From: Dendrocalamus latiflorus
Taxonomy: Eukaryota > Streptophyta > Magnoliopsida > Poales > Poaceae
NCBI GenBank assembly: GCA_017311315.1
Contig: CM029654.1
Span: forward strand, 27,818,778-27,882,777
Length of the DNA: 64,000 nucleotides
Direction: 5' to 3'
Shown: one piece after another, positions 33,671-45,365 of the stretch
Numbering within the stretch: position 1 is the stretch's first letter
Layout: every line of letters starts with the position of its first letter
Notes under the pieces: model-generated
Told to the model about the DNA's origin: nothing
Seen by the model: only the letters and a program-made list of their open reading frames with translations
The model's database searches: none
Position numbers and translations under genes: made by a program

Positions 33671-34640
33671 CGAACAGAGGTAGCGGGGTGGGCTTCGATG
33701 GCGACAGAGCTCGACGGAGGCGTAGAGCTCAAAGAAGCATGGGCGCCAAGGGGTTTTGTTTTAGGAACAGACGGCGGTGTTTTGCTGACGCCTCGAATCG
33801 ACGCTTCCCGCAGTCAAAACTCTCCTCTCTGGCTGGGCCAGAAGCCTCGTACGGTGAGGTTCAGCGAGGAAAGAAGGATGCTGAAAAAGGCCATGCTGCT
33901 AAAAAATACCATGCTGATATTTCAGGCTCACCGGAGAGGAAACTGTGCAGCGACGTCGGCGGCGATATGAGCGAAGAAGACCACTCGAATCCGGCGCTAC
34001 ATTGGAAAAGAAGCAAGATTGAGTGAGGGGTTTGGAAGAGGAGATAATGTGGCGAAAAAGGAAGAGAATGGAGAGGTTTTAGCTCACCGGAAGCAAAGTT
34101 GGTCTCGGCGGAGCGCGCTCACCGGAGTCGAGGACGAGGACTACGCTCCGGTGAAATTGGGAGAGAACCTTGCTGGAGATGGCTAAAATGGAAATGGCGA
34201 GGAGTGGTGAGGGAGAGGACGAGCTTGGCCTGGGGGCGAGACGATGGCGCAGCACTCGTCGAGTTTCTCGCGGTCAACAGGAGAAATTGCGAGAATGGCG
34301 GTCTCCGGCGTCTCCTGCACGTCATCGGCTTGAGGAGGTGGAGGCGACAGAACGGGGCTTCGATCAGGGAGCTCGACGCGGTGCAATCGGGCCAGCCTTT
34401 TGCAGGTGCACGTGCGAGCATTGTTGCTGCGAAGTACCCAGGAACTTGGCTCCAATGGCGACAATGCAAGTTAGACGAAGATGCTCGACAGGTGGGTCCA
34501 AGCTGTCAACGACAGAGAGAGGGGAAGGAAAGAGAGAAGGAGTACTTCATAAATACGCGATCGGCGAGGAGGAGGCGGGCTGGTCGACGATGTCCAAGCG
34601 GTGGGTACCGCGCGTCAGCGTCGTCAGCGTAGTTTTACTA
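33671..34640. other. GC-rich segment of unknown origin
   Basis: It has several overlapping open frames on both strands (+ 34099-34632; - 34119-34469) rich in Arg, Gly and Glu, without recognised domains or clear splice structure. CTCACCGGA motifs recur (33928, 34084, 34129). It could be a gene fragment or part of an unrecognised element. Confidence 0.35.
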
Positions 34641-34932
34641 GGATGAAAGAAATTGAATCAAAGCTTACGTGTCTATTTGAAATAATTTGATCTTGCTACC
34701 TATATCTTTCAATTCGTTACAATAAATTTAATTGAAAGTACGATTATCTTAAAAATGGTGACGATTCTAAATGATTAAAGAACAAAAATTATGTCACGGT
34801 AAATACATACCGTGACGATCAACAATCTAGATTTGTCACCAAATTTACCTACCCTAGCAAGCAAGTCATCAATTAATGACGAAAACATACTATGTATGAC
34901 AATTAAGTTTCATATTATAGGTATGTTCTTTT
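34641..34932. other. AT-rich link with palindrome
   Basis: Includes the perfect palindrome GTCACGGTA-aataca-TACCGTGAC at 34793-34816, possibly part of a small transposon. Nothing else recognised. Confidence 0.45.
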
Positions 34933-35130
34933 TGGCTAGGGCTTATGGTTTATAACTGTAACTTTTAACTTTTAGCCCTAATGCGAACATTTGTGCGAAT
35001 GAACCGAAAGTTGATAAGCCGCTTCTAAAAAGGTTGTCCCAATAAACCACTTTGAAACGGCGACAAAGAAGTCATTCCGTTTGTTTATTCGAGAGAAACC
35101 ATAAGCCATAAACCATAAGCTAAAATTGTG
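34933..35130. mobile_element. Possible MITE with GGCTTATGGTTTA ends
   Basis: GGCTTATGGTTTATAACTG near 34939 and TAAACCATAAGC near 35109 are inverted. The interior is AT-rich and non-coding. Ends and target duplication are not resolved. Confidence 0.35.
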
Positions 35131-35720
35131 AGATTTCACCCAAGGATCTACACGCCTAAACGCCCAAATGCTCTGTTGTCAGACGGGGAACAGAGCAAAC
35201 CGGAGGGGGGACACAACCACTCAGAACACTTCACTCAGTGGTCGTAACTCGTTCAACATTAGGGCATGTACAACCCACAGACAGATTGCTGTCTGTAAGT
35301 TCTTTCCACTTCACATACAGACAACTTGTACAATAGGTCGTCTATTTGACTGTCTACAAACTATTTAATGCATGCATACAGCCATGATCAAGCGTGAATA
35401 TGATTCATGTATACCATTGTGTTGCTTCTTGATACAAAACAGATCAAGCATAAATAAGATGAACATAATTACAATATTTTTTAGAACCATCAATATAAAT
35501 AATATATTAATACATAATATAATATAGTAGTTTTTTCATAAATCAAATAAAATATAGTACGATTACATCATGTTCACATACTAGCAGCCTATTTATACTG
35601 CAACATCTCAATTAGGTTTGGATGCTAGTCACTGCAACATACTCCAACAACATCTCATACTGCAACAACATCTAAAATTCCGACGTACAACTGCCTACAA
35701 CTGAACAACCCAACAGAATG
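35131..35720. other. Intergenic DNA, repeat-like
   Basis: Begins with GGGCATGTACAACCCACAG at 35263 and an imperfect CAGACAGATTGCTGTCTG palindrome at 35279-35296, resembling the ends of small plant transposons. No gene. Confidence 0.4.
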
Positions 35721-35961
35721 TGCTTCTTTGCATGCTATAACAAATATTTTCAAAGATGACCAACAACCCTGTGACAATAGTGAAAATGCTATTACAAAAG
35801 CAAAAAATTGGCACAAGGATTTTCCAAAGAAAGGGACTGCAGAGGAAGCTGCTTCTTTGCATGCCATAACAAATATTTTCTCAGATCACCAACATCCCTG
35901 TGACAATGGTGAAAATGCTATTAGAAAAGCAAAAAATTGGGTAAGAGAACTGGGTGGGTAA
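35721..35961 (+). other. Short ORF with a duplicated 30-residue motif
   Basis: Two 91-base direct repeats (35721-35811, 35850-35940; about 84 of 91 identical by eye) lie 129 bases apart, keeping frame. They encode ASLHAITNIF-x-D-x-Q-x-PCDN-x-ENAI-x-KAKNW twice, joined by HKDFPKKGTAEE, and end VRELGG at a TAA near 35961. An in-frame repeat with conserved Cys and Trp suggests a genuine coding origin. No start in good context, no promoter and no family is recognised. It may be one exon of a larger or transposon-borne gene. Confidence 0.4.
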
Positions 35962-37258
35962 TGCATGAATAGAAGAGCAAAATGCTGCACTGAACTCCCA
36001 GGTTTGCATATTTTTTTCTTGTACAAGACATCCCTTAGTTAGCAATACCCAGGTTTGCATATTTTTTTCTTGTAAACTCTTTCCAGATTATATATTATAC
36101 ATACATTAAGCTTGCCTAGCTATTTGCCTAAAACAATATACTCCCGATTGTTTGATTGGTAATGATCCTTATCCTTTCTCCTCTGGCAGAAAACTCAATT
36201 ACATATTAACTTTCAAATCTTGACATCTTGGAGTAGACCAATTTCATAGAGTTATTAACTGAATTTGGGATATTGGGATATTCTTATATGCATATCTTTA
36301 TTAACTGAATTTCATAGAGTTAATTCCTTTTGAAGAAAACCATAAAAAAGGCATACGCATGTATCAGTTCATGATTGATAAAAGAAAACCATATCATCAT
36401 GGATGGTAGTGTCTAGTTCGATCATGGATGGTCCCATCCTTGCTCTGAAAATTTTCCTACAAACATAAATAAAACTCTTAAAGGTGAAAAAAACAGCATG
36501 CAGTACTATCTCTTACAGGGCAGTAAAAACAACCTAAACTAAAGATCAAAAGCCAAAACTGATCTCCAAAAGATCATAGTTAAATAGCACTGAGATGAGT
36601 CAACATTAAAACTGAATGCATCGCATGAAGATTGTGACGGAATCTCCACTCGGAAACCCCCTTTTTCCTCCAACAGTATACTTTAATCACTTAATGCACT
36701 GAGTTCCAGTGAGGTATGATTGTTGGCCACAATTTTCATGAAGAAGTACATTCTTTTAGTGGAAGGTGACACAATAGCACACCCTCTACACCACCACAAC
36801 AAAGGCATGTCATACAGATCAGACTGAAAAAGGTCAACACTTCCACTTTCGGAGATCAAGAGAATTACACAAGAATCTGCAAGAAAAAGCAGACCGAAAG
36901 AAGGAATCCGACTTAATCCTCTCCAATGTTCTATCATATTCATTCCTAAGCCTTGCCTATAGCCTACTAGTTATCATACTCCACTTTACCGTTTCCTCTC
37001 TCATCTCCTTGTAACATTTATCACCTACCTAAATAAAGAAAAAACACTACTTCTTGCTAAAGACTCCTTAATCGTTTCTTCATACACCCAAGTGCATTAT
37101 CTTTCACAAAGGCGTCTATCCTAAACAAACAATGGCAGGTTTGCAGTTACACTGAACTCACGACACAGTAAAATATTTTCATTTGAGTTGTATATAACAT
37201 GAACAGATAATGGTAATTATCCGAAGTGAATTATGGAATTAGCAGCAACTGGGCTTAC
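35962..37258. other. AT-rich DNA between the short ORF and the RING-CH exon
   Basis: No gene found; in particular no second RING-CH exon was located on the minus strand. GGTTTGCATATTTTTTTCTTGTA occurs twice, at 36001 and 36051. Confidence 0.5.
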
Positions 37259-37778
37259 TTGTTGCCCCTGATCTTGAACCAGGTGTCGGCACACTGCTTG
37301 TGGGCGCAGGAGAGGTCGTCCTTGCAGGAGCAGCCGAGCACGATGCCGGCGCCAGACTCGGCGGCGGCGCCCTCGAGGCCGAGGTGGCAGATGCGGCAGT
37401 TCCTCTCGGCCTTGTCGGGGCTGGCCTTGGTGATCTCGGCCAGCCCGGCCTCCAGGTCGACGTCGTCCAGGGAGCACTCCGACATGCACGACTTCCTGCC
37501 GCGCCCGGCCGCGCCCTCGCCTTCCTCATCCCCGGTGCCGGCGCCGAAGCGGACGGACCCGCACGTCGAGATGTCGTCCTCGAGGGCAGCGGAGTCCTGG
37601 CGGGAGTACGAGTGCCACGACCGGTCCTCCGCATCCGAGAAGCACTGGCTCCCCTCCTCCTCGTCCGAGCTCTCCTCCGCGAGCCGCCCCCGGCGGCGCC
37701 GCCGAAGCGGCCCCGCTCCACGCCAGGCTCGGTAGCGGCAGCGGCAACGATCGCCGATTGCTCGAGCATGTTCACCAT
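37259..37778 (-). pseudogene. RING-CH (RINGv) zinc-finger protein, first exon only
   Basis: The minus strand encodes NCRICHLGLEG, then GIVLGCSCKDDLSCAHKQCADTWF, the first part of a C4HC3 RING-CH finger as in membrane-associated E3 ubiquitin ligases. It is preceded by an acidic/Ser-rich region (EESSDEEEGSQCFSD, EDDISTCGSVRFG, SCMSECSLDDVDLEAGL). The exon ends at a good donor (AACAA|GTAAGC, 37258-37253), so the remaining Cys residues (CEICG) would lie on a next exon, not found within 1.3 kb. A likely start is the ATG at 37778 (MVNMLEQSAIVAAAATEPG), but that frame and the RING frame differ by one base in a GC-rich stretch around 37690-37720. So this is an orphan or captured exon, a frameshifted pseudogene, or a gene with a base-call error. 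Confidence 0.65.
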
Positions 37779-38969
37779 TACTCCCACGAAAAGAACACTA
37801 CTTTCTCCAAGGTAGAAATGAACCAAAGAAACCTACAAAAAATCAATTCAAGAAAAGGAAACGAACCACTTAAATTGCTCCTCTGGTATCAAATCCAAAA
37901 TCGCGCAGGGGAGGATTGGGGGCGGAGAAAAAGCACGGGAAGGAATTTTGGCGCCCAAAACCAAAATCGCGCGCGCGCCGCAGCTGAATCCGCGCGATTC
38001 ACCTGGAGACGAAGCTTACTGTACAACGCTGCTCCGGCCGGCGATTTGGCCTGGGAGCACGCGCCGGTCGTCGTCGCCTCGCGAGAGGACGACTTCACTC
38101 TCTCCCTTCATTTACTGCTGTTCGCGAGGGGGTTTTTTTTGCAAAAAGAATGCTATACAGACGGAGGTAAAACACGCGTTGTACATGCCCTGGTCGTAAC
38201 TCATTTATGACTGCTCACCCAAGGTTGGCTCTAGCTCTCTCAAACGCACGCTTCGGCTGTGGACTCTGATACACAGTTGTGGACTGCTTGCTGGATGTGG
38301 GAACGACAAGGTGGAGCTAATAACAGGATTGAACACAAGAACGAAGGCACAATTATGCGATACAAACTGACTCACCTTTTCTACTGTATTTTCTCTCTTA
38401 TACATAAGCTGGATTCTCTCAACGACTTACAGAGTATATATAGACACAGCCAGCCACTCAGGCCACTCACTCACTACAACTCCCCGTCGTTGTCGCTAAG
38501 CTAAGCCGCCCACGACTGCTACAGTGGTCATCGCCTGCTCATGCTGCTTCGCTCAGCTGCCCACGACTACTATAGTGTCCAGCCGCTTGTCCATACCAAG
38601 TAGTTCACCGACTAAGGTATGGCCTGCGTCATCCATGACCAACTGTGCTGACACCTGCTATAGTGATCACCGCACGACCATGATTACTGCTTCATCCTCG
38701 GTTTGTCTTCGACCACTGCACTGGAAACTTCGACCACGAACTCGCAAGTGCTACGACCACGACACCAACGACTACTACTCTGGTCATTACGACCACACAC
38801 AGCGTGGTCGTAACAGACCACGCACACAGGCGCCACGACCACAACGCTTCGAGTCCTCTGGGTGCTTCAGTACTCATACGAGTATGGTGTCCATAGTACT
38901 CCTCCGAGTATGACATCCGCAGTACTCCTTCTAGTGTAATGTCCACAATACTTCTCTTGAGTATACACT
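37779..38969. other. Upstream of the RING-CH exon; unassigned repeats
   Basis: 37790-38150 would be leader or promoter of the RING-CH exon and is moderately GC-rich. 38220-38960 contains GAGTATATATAGACAC (38432) and many CACGACCA / GAGTACT motifs and looks like LTR-type repeat DNA. No ends were identified. Confidence 0.4.
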
Positions 38970-39100
38970 AACGACTACCGACTATCGACCACGACCATCG
39001 ACTATCGATTATCGACCATGACCATTGACTATCGACTACGACCATCGACTATCGACTACGACCATCGACAATCAACTGCGAGCATCGACTATCGACCACG
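38970..39100 (+). repeat. About 21-bp imperfect tandem repeat
   Basis: Units like ACTATCGACTACGACCATCG recur five to six times with drift. Confidence 0.75.
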
Positions 39101-40154
39101 GCGTTACGACCATGTAGTACTCGGAACTACAATACTCGGTGTAGTTTTAGTACTGGTCGTAACAACAACACAATGACTGATCTTATCGACTATAGATACG
39201 GAGTACTCGTACACATACATGAGTAAAACACACGTACAACAAAATTAACCTGACATAAATAAGCTGAAAAAAGCTGAAAAGAGGTATAGGACAAAATTGT
39301 TTGTCACAAAAAAGCACATCCGGTGACGGCAAAACATTCATCATAGAAGATTTGATAATTTGTGATTAAATAATTTTGTTTCGTCAACCCTTCTCTTTGT
39401 GACACACATACTATGGCGATACGATGACAATATTTTTATGTCATAAGCTTGTTTCTTTGGCAAAATTCGGCTTTCTGTGATGTTTGTCCATCATCATAGA
39501 ACACCAAATCCGTCGTAATAACGTATTCAGAGTCGTAATGACGGTGGCGGCTCAGCGGGGCACAGAATTGGGTCGTCTGGGCCAATGAAATGGGAGGCGG
39601 GGTTGAACCCAAGATGGATGAGAGGGTTTTTCTAATGTATTTGGGTTTAAAATAAATGCATAAATGGACAATCCCCTTTCCGCTGCCCGTCCTCGTTCTC
39701 GAGCAATCGCGACCACTTTTGGTGGTGGTTGCGGCCGTTTTTCGTTGGCCTACTCATCGTGTAATTTTGCTCAATTCGGTGGCAGCGCGCCGTCCAGGCC
39801 TCTCTGCTGCCAAAGTGAGGTCATCCAACGCAAGCTAACATTCACGTCACTCCTGCTGTTGGCTTCGACTGTGGCGGTTGGTTTTTGCTCAAATTAAACT
39901 ATAGTATCGGTTAGTTTTTTCTAAATTATTTAATTAAAAGTAAAGAAGAAATAAAAACATCATTATATCTCCACCATAAAGCAAAGGAATAAAGAAAAAT
40001 AAAAAAAAGCAAAAAAAATGGAAATTAAGAAGCGTGTCTTCTAGAACCCAAAGCCACTTAGAGCCATCCCTAATTCTGAAATAGCATGCGCGCGCGCTCT
40101 CTCCGGAGCTAACTTACTCAGGTACATCCGTATCAAATTGAGCAAACTTGTAGC
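39101..40154. other. Intergenic DNA with degraded small transposons
   Basis: 39290-39560 has TGTCACAAA / GTGATGACGG type motifs like those near 34793. 39660-39840 is a GC-moderate block with short frames. No gene is recognised. Confidence 0.4.
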
Positions 40155-40412
40155 CCCGCTAGAGCTTCCGCTTGTGACTTCTAATTTCTTACTTGCCTTT
40201 TTTTAATGATATAGTCTTTTAGGCTTTTTGCTTTTTTTTCTTTTCCTCTTATTTCTTTGCATTGTTCATGATAATATAACTTTTTACTTTTTATTTTTAA
40301 AATTTAAATTACGCTGTAAAAGCTACTAGCAGCTACAGCATATTTTTATCTGTTACAGTGTAAAATAAATCATAAACCATAGCTTTTAAACCCAAATGAG
40401 CACCACCTTAAA
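40155..40412. mobile_element. MITE, TAAATTTAAAAA-core family, inverted copy
   Basis: Contains the reverse form of the family core (ATTTTTAAAATTTAAATTACG, then GCTGTAAAAGCTACTAGCAG, TTACAGTGTAAAATAAAT). The right end reverses to GGTGGTGCTCATTTGGG. The left end GCCCCGCTAGAGC is less certain. Confidence 0.5.
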
Positions 40413-40730
40413 CCGTGCTGTGCCCAATTGATCAGAACAGCCCCAGGACAAAATAGTCCAAATGGGGATAGTGTAGCTAAGGGAGTTCGCACAGTTGCAT
40501 AAGCGAGATATCAATACCTCCATGCACCCCTTGTTTGAAAAGACAAAAAAAACGTCCATGCATGTACAATGCACTTGTTACATCAAGAACGGTTTGCAGA
40601 ATTGCATATCTACAAGTAGAATTGAATGGTTGACGGATGCACCGAATATATGTGACGGTAACCATATCTCATACAGACACACAGTTACTGTTGTTTGTAC
40701 ACCATTAATTAAACAGAAGGGGTTGTCATC

Positions 40731-41970
40731 GCTACTACAAAAAACCGTATATTAGACGTAATATCACAGACGGTTTTTAAAACCGTCTGTATTAAATATA
40801 ATCACAAACAGTTTTAGTTTAGTGACTATCTGTATTTCTGCTAGCCCTAAAAACCGTCTGTGAAGAAAAAATATTACAAATGGTTCGTGTTTAAAACCGT
40901 CTGTGAATCATAGACGGTTTCCAAAATCGCCCGTATTAAATATAATCACAAACAGTTTTAATTTAGAGACTATCTGTATTTCTACTAACAATAAAAACAG
41001 TCTGTGAAGAGAAAATATCACAAACGGTTCGTGTTTAAAACCATCTGTGAAGTATCACAGACGGTTATTAACACGAACCGTCTGTGATATTACCAAATAT
41101 CACAGACGGTTTTTATTTGAACCGTCTGTGATACTTCATAGATGGTTTGTATTAAAAACCATTTGTGATAATTAAGTTACCACAGACAGTTTGTATAAAA
41201 AAAACCATCTGCGATAATTGCACTACATTAATTGCGTGCAGACCCGTCGACTCTTTGTCTTAAATTCCAGATCTACACTGTTGCTTTAAGCTGAGGCACG
41301 GCTTTGAGACGATTTGGTGAAAGGAGACTATTTAGCAAAAGTAATTGTAGATCCACTAAGTCTTTGACTATCTATGGCTAGTAATTTGTTTATAATTATA
41401 TTATAATTTACATTTATAGCTTTTGATGAAAGGAGAATTGAAGATGGTTGATCTAGCTAGTATGATGTAGAGAGAATATTATTTCACATCTAGCGTAGTT
41501 TAGGGTTTAAGGTTTAATCAAGTCATAATCTATTTCTACTTAATTCAATTTAATTAATTATTATTGCTACATATAGCTACTTAATTTAGATCGTACATAT
41601 ATAATATAGTAATTAATTAATTGAATATGTTATACTAAATTGTTATATGTGTAATGTAGGGCTGAAGTTGGATATACGCTAGGAACCGTGTGAGTGAAGA
41701 ATACATTAATAACATTTCTGCTTTTACAAGAGCTGCCGAGGAGGATATGTTAAATAAGGGGTGGAATATATGTACTGTTTATGCATTGATTCGAGAATCT
41801 AAAGATGTTTAAGAGCCGAGTGCAGATTAATGCGCACTTGATTCGAAGGGCTTCGAAAAGGGGCATGCATGTTGAACCAGTCATGGTGAAGAGTAGATTA
41901 TACAGGAAGGTAGTAGAAATAACATCATCGATAAAATCAATGATATACCATCCGATGATCATATCTATTG
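40731..41970 (+). mobile_element. CACTA transposon fragment (5' end and transposase start)
   Basis: GCTACTACAAAAAACCGTA is a worn CACTA end homologous to 8927. Numerous CACAGACGGTT / AACCGTCTGTGA subterminal repeats fill 40760-41215. The following 750 bases match 9096-9820, including GGTGAAAGGAGACTATT and the start of the transposase-associated domain (about 41655-41970), which is frameshifted. It stops within the sequence matching 9790-9810, where Copia sequence begins. Confidence 0.8.
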
Positions 41971-44900
41971 TCACCAAATATGATTTTGTCATTGCCACCA
42001 CTTCTAACTTCAAATATGGTAAACATCTTCCGGTCTCCGATCATATGTTTAGTGCAACTGCTATCAAGCACCCAATGTTTTCCACCAATTTTGTAATTCA
42101 CCTACAAAAGAAGATTAAGTTTTTTTAAGTATCCAAATTTATGGGTCATTCTTTTTAGTACCTAGTATAGAAGTGCCAATAAATGTTGCAATTACTCTAC
42201 CATCCTTGGATTTCCTAAGCATATAACAATAGTTATATACACCAAAGGAGGAAGTCTTACTAATGTGACAAGAATTTGGCATATGTCCCATACCACTATA
42301 CTCATGGCAATATTTGCCATTTTCCATCACAAACTTTGTAGGCTTGTAAATTGGCTTCTTACTTTTCTTTGGAACAAGCCAAGCCCCTCCTTGTTGTATT
42401 AATACCTTTGCTCACTCAATATATTATCAAGGGTAGCCTTGCCCTTGAAACACCTCTCCAAGCTTTTACTTAATTTGTTGACTTGCTCTTTTAACTCATT
42501 ATTCTCAATAATAAGTAGAGGATCACACAAATTAGTCATACAAGAGCAAGAGTCTACTTTAGAAGAACTTAAAATAGCTAACAAGTCAACACAAGAAGTA
42601 GAAGTACTGATTTTAGAAACAATGCAAGGAGCAATGTCTAAATTAGGCAAGTCATCAATAATATTGTAAGTAATGCCCACATTAGTATGAGCCTTGGTGA
42701 GGTCCTGAGAAGGAGTGAATCATGAGCTTCGTTTAACTCCTCATAAGAATCTTTTAGAGAGAAAAATTCTATCTTCAAGACCTTGAATTTAGATTTCTCT
42801 TTTCCAATGTACTCATTTAAGTCTTCAAGCATGTCTATTAATTCATCATATGAAGGCTCATCATCATCATCACTATTTACCTTGTCTCCTTTGCCATAAG
42901 GCACGTGGGAGAGGAGAAGATCAATGGAGCCTCCTTGCTGGCAATCCCAACAAGTTCCCTCTTCTTAGAGGACCTGTCATCATCGGATTTGCAGTCGGAG
43001 TATTCCTCGTTGGAGTTCCACTCTCCAATGTGAGCTTCTTCTTTGCCGTATTTGTGAAGTTTCTTGAAAAGTTTCTTCTCACCATTATATTCCTTCTTCT
43101 TCGATGACTTGGCCTTGTCATTCTTTTTGTTGGGGCAATAGGAGGTAATATGCCCCTTCTCATCGCACTCATAATAATGAATATTATTATAACACTTATT
43201 GCTAGAGGATTGCTCCCTCTTGCTCTTGTCATAGCTATCACTCTAGTTTGAGCGTCTCATCATGAATTTCTTCATTCTTCTCACAAGGATAGCCATCTCC
43301 TCTTTGGAGTCATCATCATCCTCTGTCTCATCACTTAATTCCACTTTCGCCTTGACAGCGGTAATCTTCTTCTTAGAGGAAGATTGTTTCAAAAGCTTCT
43401 CCTTATCCTTCTTGTACAACTCATTCGTGATGAGATTGCCTAAGTGTTGGATCGAAAACGGCAATAGAGGGGGGGTGAATGGTGCTTTCAAAAATCGCCC
43501 CCAGTATTCGCAAAAATCTCTACTCTCCGATAGCTATAAAAGCTATGAACGAGAAGATTCAAGTTCTAAGGAAATTGCAATTTGATCAACAACAATAAGG
43601 ATAGCACACATGCAACACTCTGATGAAAATCTGCAAAGAGCATAGTCTCTTGACTGAAAATAGTCACCTTGCCAAAACCGAAAATACATGCTGCTGCAAT
43701 TTTGCTTTACTCATGGCTAAAAAAAATGCAAACTACACCAGCTTGCTGGCCAAATAGAGAATAGAGACTGCACTAGATTTCAACTGAAAGGCACAAAGGG
43801 GAAGCAATACAGAGAAATAAACACACAACCATTCCTATTCTTGACAAAACTAGAACTGGACAAGAGACAAAAGGGATCAAGTGCTTGCTGCCCATACAGA
43901 ATTAAAACAGCAAACTGAGCACATTAGCATGCTGTCCGATGACCACTAGTCTTCAAGAGTTTAAACGGCAAGATAAAAGGACTGTAGAGGGTGAACCAAA
44001 AGGCTGAAAACGAAAATAAAAACTGCAGCAAAAGCTTGACCAAAAGCAAAAAGGTAAAGCAAAAGAAAGGGAGAAAACAAACTGCAGATGGTGTACCAAG
44101 AAAGCTGAAAACGGAGACAAGAACTGCAGCATTTGCTTGAAAGCAATGCAGCTTGCTGCTGATTCCTTTCAGGACAGAAGGCTTATCCCTGTCGAAACTG
44201 ATTTGCTAGCCAAGAGAGACAAAACAAGCTGTTCGGCAGCAATTTGAGGAACACAGATAAAAGAGCTGCAGAAGAACCAAGTTAGGCCAAAAGAATGGAG
44301 ACCTTAAGAAGTGAAATAGCCGAACAAGCTCCCAAGATACTACTGCAGACTAAAAACTCGGTTGAGAAGGGATGAACAGAGCATCAAACGGATGAAAAGA
44401 AACCAGTCTAATCAAAATAGAAAAGGAAAAACGAAAACTGAAATAGAACAAGTAATCGCATCAACAAAACATAACTCTCATAGATCGAGACCGAGACATA
44501 CGTGATTACATGATAGTTGTTCTCAGCTCATCTCTCTCTCAATCTCACACTAAGTCCCCATACATGCTTGAAAAACAAGAACTCAAAGCACACGCACAGG
44601 AGAAAACTCACACAAACACTCTCTCAAGCCATCTCTCTCAAAATCTGCATATAGCACTAGAGAGCACCTCTCTATTTATAGCCCTCCATAATGGGTTCAC
44701 ATTTCCTTTACCCATTAAGCTTTTTCGCTTTACCCACTAACTCTAACCACATCCACTTCCTTTGGTGCAGCTTTACGTATTCACCAAAACGCCCCTCCTG
44801 CACATTCCAGGAAGCTTCCTCATTCCTTGCCTTCCAAGCCACGCAGCCACCTCGAGTCCTCGCCGTCTTCGGCACACCCCGACCGCTCCGACCTCAGCAC

Positions 44901-45365
44901 CACCTGCGCCTAGTCCAGTCATCCCGTGCCTCGCCACGACTCCACCTCGATGTCCTGCAGCCATCACAGACAAGAAACAAATCACATAGCACCGCTCAAA
45001 CTATTGTAACCATACAATAATATCAGCAGAAATACTCAAAGCCTAAACCGATCGAAACGAAAAATAAACGACTTAAGCACGTTCGACCTAGTTCGACAAG
45101 GTCCGACCGAAATCGATTGCACCGTGCAACGACATGGTCCAAACCACACAAACCAAACTCGACTTTCCTGAAACCGATGTCAATTACTCATCACACACAC
45201 ACGGGGTCACCTCCACATGGTCTATCACTAAGAGACCGGTTGGTGTCATCCTCAGCAACTCAGATGAGTTGAGAAATAATCTCACCAACGTCACATACTT
45301 CTATAGTAAGGCTCTAAGCATCTTGCTAACAATATAAACATTCGCTAGAGTTGCTCTTCCTCCAC
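41971..45365 (-). pseudogene. Copia gag-protease relic, split by a solo LTR
   Basis: Read on the minus strand from 45365: IVSKMLRALL, then (after the LTR at 45227-43445) LGNLITNELYKKDKEKLL, an Asp/Glu-rich stretch, a zinc knuckle with its first Cys lost (YYECDEKGHITSYC, about 43200-43145), coiled-coil segments (DELIDMLEDLNEYIGKEK; NELKEQVNKLSKSLE), a second knuckle-like CHEYSGMGHMPNSC (about 42310), and a protease start WVLDSSCTKHMIGDRKMF near 42080. This is the Ty1/copia gag to aspartic protease order. Multiple stops and frameshifts show it is dead. Integrase, reverse transcriptase and RNase H are absent, cut off at the CACTA junction. Confidence 0.8.
43445..45227 (-). repeat. Solo Copia-type LTR, 1.8 kb, in the gag relic
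   Basis: It runs from TGTTGGATCG at the left to TCTATCA at the right and is flanked by a perfect 5-base duplication CTAAG (43440-43444, 45228-45232). Read on the minus strand it matches the LTR at 32069-33670, including the TATA region at about 44670 and the end CGATCCAACA. No internal retroelement sequence accompanies it. Confidence 0.88.

Noticed and set aside
34099..34632. 177-codon plus-strand frame
   Set aside because: Arg/Glu-rich with equally open frames in other phases and on the other strand; no recognised family.
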